From the NCBI RefSeq assembly GCF_014268755.2, contig NZ_CP077093.1:2468001-2532000 (forward strand): DNA of 64,000 nt, written 5' to 3'. This document shows, one piece after another, positions 59,777 through 64,000 of this stretch. Position numbers and translations under genes: made by a program. This stretch comes from Pseudomonas vanderleydeniana (lineage in GTDB: Bacteria > Pseudomonadota > Gammaproteobacteria > Pseudomonadales > Pseudomonadaceae). The first letter of the stretch is position 1. Each line of letters starts with the position of its first letter. Below the pieces are notes generated by a model, which did not search any database, was not told the DNA's origin, and saw only the letters and a list, made by a program, of their open reading frames with translations.

Positions 59777-62320
59777 ATGGCGCGTTTGGCGATTGCGTTG
59801 GAAATTGGCGGTGCCGTGGCGTCGTCGCTCGGCGCCGCCTTTGGTACTGCCCAGGGCCACATCAAGAAACTGGAAGACGCGGGCAGCAAGGCGAAGGTGT
59901 TGAAGAACACCATCGGCGAAACGATCAAGCTGCGGGACGAGTGGAAGCGTGCCCATGACAGCGGGGCCGCATCCGCCGCAGGGCTGTTGCGCAAGCTGGA
60001 GGGCAATCTTGATGCCCTAAAGCGGCAGGGCGTCGAAGTCGGGCGCCTGTCACGTGAGTACCAGCGTCTCGGCCGCGAGGTGAAAGCGGCGGAAATGCAG
60101 GAGAAGGGCCGGCAGCAGATCGACTCGGGCAGGTCCATGCTCAAGTCGACGGTGGGGGCCGCCGTCGTGGGTGTCGGTATGGCCGCGATCCCGACGAAGG
60201 TCAGCGCGGACTACCAGGCGATCGTCCGCGACATCGCGATCAAGGCGGATGTCGCGAACAAGCCCGAGGAAGCGCAACTGACACGGACAGTCCTCGACAC
60301 GTCGAAAGACACGGGCATGTCTCGTAATGACGTGGCCGACCTGGTCAACCAACTCGTTGGCGCCGGCATGGAGCTGGACAAGGCCTTGTCCTACGCACCG
60401 ATCGCGGCGAAGTTCGCGGTCGGCCAGGGGGCCAGCGGCGTCGACACGGCGTCGATGATCATGGCGCTGCAGCAGAACGCCAAGATCAACGACCCGAAGG
60501 TGATGCAGCAGGCGCTGGAGGCGATCGCGTATCAAGGCCAGGCGGGTAGCTTCGAAGCGTCGGACATGGCCCGCTGGTTCCCCCAGTTGCTGGCGAGCAT
60601 GGAGAAGAACGGCAGCACCGGCCTGGACGCGGTGACGTCGCTTGGCTCGATGCTGCAGGTACAGATGAAAACCGCCGGTAGTTCTGACGAGGCGGCGAAC
60701 AACTTCAAGAACTGGGTCGAGAAGATCGGCGCGGGTGATGTGGTCAAGGCCTACAAGGATGCGGGCATCGACTATCAGGCCTCCCTGAACACGGGCATCC
60801 AGAAAGGGATGTCGACGATTGAGTCGTCGATGGCCCTGGCCATGAAGTACGTCGAGGCCACGGATCCGGCCAAGGCCAAAAAGATCAAGGACGCGAAGGC
60901 GGCGATCAGCAAGGAAGCGGATCCGGAGAAGGCGAAAGCGGCTTTGGATGCCCTGGAGAAGACCTTGCGTACCGGTGACTTGTTTGCCGACATGCAGGTC
61001 AAGGCCGCGCTGACTGCGTATTCGCAGAACAAGGACCTCTACACCCAGCTCAAGAGTGATTCGGCCAATGCCACCGGGATTCTGGATAAGAACCTGGCGG
61101 AGCGCCGGGAGACGTCCTCGCAGATGTGGGCCGAGACGATGCAGTCGATCAACGACAGCATGCGTAGTGTCGGTGATGCCATCCGGCCGGCTACTGACAA
61201 GGTCGCGGAGGGCATCACGTTCGTGGCCAAGAAGCTGACAGAGCTGTCGGACAGTTCGCCCAAGGTTGTCATGGGCATCGCCGGCATCACGGCGGCGGTC
61301 GGTGGGCTGATCACCCTGTACAGCACGGCGAAGATTGGTCGCGGCATGCTGAATGTGGTTCGCGGCCGACGCGGTCGTGGTGCTGCAGCTGGTGACGGCG
61401 AGGTGCCACAGACCGGTAACAAGGTGGTCGACGCAGGCCTGGGCGCGTTGGGCAAGGTGCTCGGGAACGGTGCTGCGAACGACGTCGGTGCCGCTCTCGG
61501 CGAGCCGCAGCGGGTTTTCGTTGTGAACGCCCGGGAGATCGGCGGCATCGGGTCCACTGGTGGTGTAGGCGAGCCTGGAGGGCGCCGCCGTCGCGGTCGT
61601 CGGCGCCGGGGCGGGCGTGGTGTGGGTGCTGCGGTTGCTGGGGCGGCAACGATCGTCCCGGTCGCTGCAGAGGCTGGCCGGATGGGGCGGGTCGTCGGGG
61701 CGCTGAAAGGGGCTTCGAAGGTCGCGGCGAAGCTGCCCGGCGGCAAGATCGTTGACGCCGGTATGTCTGTCCTCGATACCGCGCTCAACGCCAAAACCCA
61801 GGACGAAAAAGCCGAGGGCTACGGTGGTGCAGCAGGCGGGTTGGCCGGCGCCCTGGCCGGTGGTGCTGCAGGTGCGGCGATTGGCTCTGTGGTGCCGATC
61901 ATTGGTACCGCGATCGGCGGCGCGATCGGTGCGGCGCTGGGCGGCATGGGCGGCGAGGGCCTGGGTAGCTGGCTCGGCAAGAAGTGGTTCGGTGAAGACG
62001 AGCAGGTCGCTGATGCGGAGAAGGCCAAGGCGGCAGCACCTGGTGATATCGCTCGCTCGATCGCGGCGACCGCACCGGCACCGACGGCGCCGGTCGTGGC
62101 CCAGGCGTTGGAGCAGGCTAAGCCGAGCCAATCGCCCCGGGTCGACCAGCAGTTTTCGTACGCGCCGAACCTGCAGGTCACTGTACAGGGCGATGCCAAG
62201 GATCCGGATCAGCTGTTCCGCTCTCTTGAATCGCGGCTCCGGAGTAGTTGGGAGCAGTGGTCGCGGGAGTCGATGTCTCGGCAGTCGGCCGGCCAGTTGT
62301 TCGATGAACCCCATGTTTAA
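59777..62320 (+). CDS. Tail tape measure protein (P2 gpT-like)
   Basis: 847 residues, which sets the tail length. Helical N-terminus (HIKKLEDAGSKAKVLKNTIG), a central conserved part (MARWFPQLLASMEKNGSTGL) and hydrophobic patches (VVMGIAGITAAVGGLITLYS about 495). An Arg-rich tract GRRRRGRRRRGGRG at about 600-613 and Gly-zipper segments GGLAGALAGGAAGAAIGSVV near 690 are unusual. ATG 59777 has GGAGG upstream. Confidence 0.93.
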   Translation: MARLAIALEIGGAVASSLGAAFGTAQGHIKKLEDAGSKAKVLKNTIGETIKLRDEWKRAHDSGAASAAGLLRKLEGNLDALKRQGVEVGRLSREYQRLGREVKAAEMQEKGRQQIDSGRSMLKSTVGAAVVGVGMAAIPTKVSADYQAIVRDIAIKADVANKPEEAQLTRTVLDTSKDTGMSRNDVADLVNQLVGAGMELDKALSYAPIAAKFAVGQGASGVDTASMIMALQQNAKINDPKVMQQALEAIAYQGQAGSFEASDMARWFPQLLASMEKNGSTGLDAVTSLGSMLQVQMKTAGSSDEAANNFKNWVEKIGAGDVVKAYKDAGIDYQASLNTGIQKGMSTIESSMALAMKYVEATDPAKAKKIKDAKAAISKEADPEKAKAALDALEKTLRTGDLFADMQVKAALTAYSQNKDLYTQLKSDSANATGILDKNLAERRETSSQMWAETMQSINDSMRSVGDAIRPATDKVAEGITFVAKKLTELSDSSPKVVMGIAGITAAVGGLITLYSTAKIGRGMLNVVRGRRGRGAAAGDGEVPQTGNKVVDAGLGALGKVLGNGAANDVGAALGEPQRVFVVNAREIGGIGSTGGVGEPGGRRRRGRRRRGGRGVGAAVAGAATIVPVAAEAGRMGRVVGALKGASKVAAKLPGGKIVDAGMSVLDTALNAKTQDEKAEGYGGAAGGLAGALAGGAAGAAIGSVVPIIGTAIGGAIGAALGGMGGEGLGSWLGKKWFGEDEQVADAEKAKAAAPGDIARSIAATAPAPTAPVVAQALEQAKPSQSPRVDQQFSYAPNLQVTVQGDAKDPDQLFRSLESRLRSSWEQWSRESMSRQSAGQLFDEPHV

Positions 62321-62329
62321 GGAGGGTGT

Positions 62330-63175
62330 ATGGCATACATGGAGTCAATGCAGTCAACGCTCTCGTCGTTGTTTGCAGCGGGGGAGGCTGGCCGTACCAG
62401 CCTCGACGGCATGGTTGTCCCGTTGACTAGCGCCGTCAGCGACATGTCTGGGGCTGTGGACGAGCTGGAGGGGTTGCCGGTGGTTGGCCCTGCAGTCGGG
62501 GAGAAGCTGCAGCGGACGATGCGGGCTATCAGTGCGGCGCAGTCCACAGTGGGGCAGATTGCATCGACATACAGCCGGGTGGCCACTGGGGCAACTGCCG
62601 TGCAGGAGCGCCTGGGTTCGTTGAGCGAGCAGGCGGGCAAGGCCAGCGCGGCGATCAATCGCATCGCCGGCCAGGTCAGTCCATCGCTTACCGGCATCCT
62701 GCCGACCAGTGCGATCACGGCGGGCAGCTCGCCGGCAGCGGCAGCTATCAAGCCGTTCCCGCATCTGCTGATCCTGCAGCCGCTGGATCACAAGCTGCAG
62801 CCGTACTACTTCAACCTCGATACGGCGACCTTTGACGAGCTGCGGCGACAGACCTCGGCGCGCTGGGCCGCACAGGAGCGTCTGACCCGCGATATCGCGC
62901 AGCAGGCGGTGGGCCACGGCGAAGACAAACTGAGCCTCAAGGGGGCCATCTACCCGGGATTCAAGGGCGGGCTCAAGCAACTGGACAAGATCCGCTCGAT
63001 CGCTCGATCGCTGAAACCAGTGAGCCTGGTGACCGGCTACGGCGAAGTGCTCGGCACCTGGTGCCTGGTCAGCATCGACGAAGAGCAGAGCGCATTCCTG
63101 GCCGGCGGGATCCCGCGCAAACAAGGCTTCTCACTTGAGTTTGTGAAATATGGCGAAGACATGCAGAACGTCTAG
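62330..63175 (+). CDS. Tail protein U (P2 gpU-like)
   Basis: 281 residues. The gpU part is at the C-terminus (LSLVTGYGEVLGTWCLVSID-like VSLVTGYGEVLGTWCLVSID, and GIPRKQGFSLEFVKYGED), preceded by an N-terminal helical region of about 130 residues that is absent from P2 gpU. AAGGAGG before the ATG. It overlaps gpX by 26 bases. Confidence 0.88.
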   Translation: MAYMESMQSTLSSLFAAGEAGRTSLDGMVVPLTSAVSDMSGAVDELEGLPVVGPAVGEKLQRTMRAISAAQSTVGQIASTYSRVATGATAVQERLGSLSEQAGKASAAINRIAGQVSPSLTGILPTSAITAGSSPAAAAIKPFPHLLILQPLDHKLQPYYFNLDTATFDELRRQTSARWAAQERLTRDIAQQAVGHGEDKLSLKGAIYPGFKGGLKQLDKIRSIARSLKPVSLVTGYGEVLGTWCLVSIDEEQSAFLAGGIPRKQGFSLEFVKYGEDMQNV

Positions 63176-63356
63176 CGGGGATCTGCTCGATACCCTGTGC
63201 TACCGCTACTACGGGCACCTCAACGGCACCATGGAGGCGGTGCTGGAGGCCAATCAGGGCCTGGCCGACGAGCCGCAGCCGTACCGTGCCGGCGTCCTTA
63301 TCACACTGCCGGACCTGCCGGCACCATCCACCGAGACTGTCCTGCTTTGGGATTGA
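63150..63356 (+). CDS. Tail protein X (LysM-like)
   Basis: 68 residues, GDLLDTLCYRYYGHLNGTME AVLEANQGLADEPQPYRAGV and ITLPDLP; the LysM-like tail X family. Confidence 0.92.
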   Translation: MAKTCRTSSGDLLDTLCYRYYGHLNGTMEAVLEANQGLADEPQPYRAGVLITLPDLPAPSTETVLLWD

Positions 63357-63373
63357 TCTCGTTCATTCACTGA

Positions 63374-63407
63374 GCCCCGTCATGTGCGGGACTTTTCTTT
63401 TCTGGAG
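63374..63407 (+). promoter_or_regulatory. Hairpin and TTTTCTGGAG cassette, copy 3
   Basis: GCCCCG (63374-63379) and CGGGAC (63387-63392), one mismatch, then TTTTCTTTTCTGGAG, followed by ATG 63413. The same layout precedes 52877 and 57628. Confidence 0.6.
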
Positions 63408-63412
63408 TGCAC

Positions 63413-64000
63413 ATGCAACCGACATTTCGTGTTGTCGCTGACGGCAAGGACATCACGGCGTTGATCAATGACCGGCTTCTGTTGCTTCGGACTACCGACA
63501 AGCCCGGCATGGACTCTGACGAGTTCGAGCTGCGGATTGACGATCGAGACGCGGCAGTGGCGTTGCCGCGCCGTGGGGCGGGCGTTGAGATCTACATGGG
63601 GTATGCCGGGCAGGCGCTGGCCCGCCTGGGCAAATACGCGGTCGACGAGATCGAGGTATCAGGTCCGCCGAGTACAGTGGTCATCCGAGGCAAGGCCAGC
63701 GACATGCGGGGCTCTGGCAAGACCACCCGTAGCGGTTCCTGGGAGAACGTGCCCCTCTCGAAGATCGTCAGCGACGTGGCCGCGCGCAACGGCTGGACGC
63801 CGGTATGCCCGGTGCAGACAAAGGTCGAGCGGATCGACCAGCGCAACGAATCGGACTTCAACTTCATTACCCGCCTGGCCAAGCTGTACGACTGCACGGC
63901 GAAGGTCGCCGACGGCAAGCTGCTGGTGATGCCCCGGGAAGCCGGCAAAAGCGCAAGCGGCAAGTCATTCGCGGCGATCACGATCGCCCCGGCCGACGTC
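63413..64000 (+). CDS. Late control/tail hub protein D (P2 gpD-like), cut by the window edge
   Basis: First 196 codons only. QPTFRVVADGKDITALINDR, DSDEFELRIDDRDAAVALPR and NESDFNFITRLAKLYDCTAK are typical of P2 gpD. It is the hub at the tail tip; family members are about 350 residues. ATG 63413 follows CTGGAG at 63402-63407. The lysis genes and attR should be downstream. Confidence 0.93.
   Translation, partial: MQPTFRVVADGKDITALINDRLLLLRTTDKPGMDSDEFELRIDDRDAAVALPRRGAGVEIYMGYAGQALARLGKYAVDEIEVSGPPSTVVIRGKASDMRGSGKTTRSGSWENVPLSKIVSDVAARNGWTPVCPVQTKVERIDQRNESDFNFITRLAKLYDCTAKVADGKLLVMPREAGKSASGKSFAAITIAPADV

Noticed and set aside
60050..62314. Long antisense frame under the tape measure gene
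   Set aside because: Arg/Leu/Asp-rich shadow with no motif; the plus-strand gene is certain.

Overview
The window is a Pseudomonas chromosome, most likely of the P. fluorescens group. This is an inference from the high GC, the REP-type hairpins, the full-length 1619-residue NAD-glutamate dehydrogenase and the gene neighbourhoods. Roughly the first 28.5 kb is chromosomal. From about 28.5 kb to the right edge is a prophage whose distal end lies outside the window.

Chromosomal part. On the minus strand lie the sbcDC nuclease pair (sbcC cut by the left edge) and a compact moxR-bat operon of six genes (MoxR AAA+ ATPase, DUF58, DUF4381, two VWA proteins of which one carries TPRs, and BatD), all but the first junction translationally coupled. 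A small conserved ORF follows. Then comes a plus-strand cluster at 10810-17777 with seven genes for surface-glycan export or modification: a GT2 glycosyltransferase, two consecutive ABC-2 exporters (the first with a Wzt-type carbohydrate-binding C-terminus), a WsaF-like glycosyltransferase and a methyltransferase. It is visibly less GC-rich than its flanks and appears inserted between moxR and gdhB. After gdhB come DUF4404, a HAD-like protein lacking its nucleophile, an MlaA homologue without a lipobox, a PilZ protein, RssB and RssC, and dusA.

Prophage. The tyrosine integrase is divergent from dusA, so the element probably integrated into the 5' end of dusA. Next to the integrase sits a cargo of three host-like genes: a secreted fasciclin-domain protein, an ECF sigma factor and its membrane anti-sigma factor. 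A leftward early operon (12 coupled small genes including two PrtN-like activators, a KilAC-like protein and a C5 cytosine methyltransferase) runs from a lambda-like OL/PL. The S24 repressor gene lies between OL and OR, and OR/PR drives a YdaS-like Cro, a CII/CP76 regulator, a zinc-finger protein and a Toprim-VirE-type primase-helicase, then a Q-like protein. I found the operators by eye: 14-bp elements related to TTAGCAATTGCTAA, two at OL and three at OR, placed inside near-consensus promoters.

Late region. After a repeat-rich 540-base gap, a DUF1883 gene on the opposite strand, a holin and a possible cos region, there is a lambda-type head module (terminase, gpW, portal, S49 protease with nested scaffold start, decoration, capsid, FII, Z). 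A P2-type contractile tail module follows (V, W, J, I, fibre, chaperone, sheath, tube, E/E', tape measure, U, X, D). The prophage is therefore a temperate myovirus mosaic. The E gene ends in CTT TGA, the slippery stop of prfB, and E' continues in the +1 frame, which suggests a programmed +1 frameshift for the tail chaperone. No tRNA, rRNA, CRISPR array or insertion sequence was seen.
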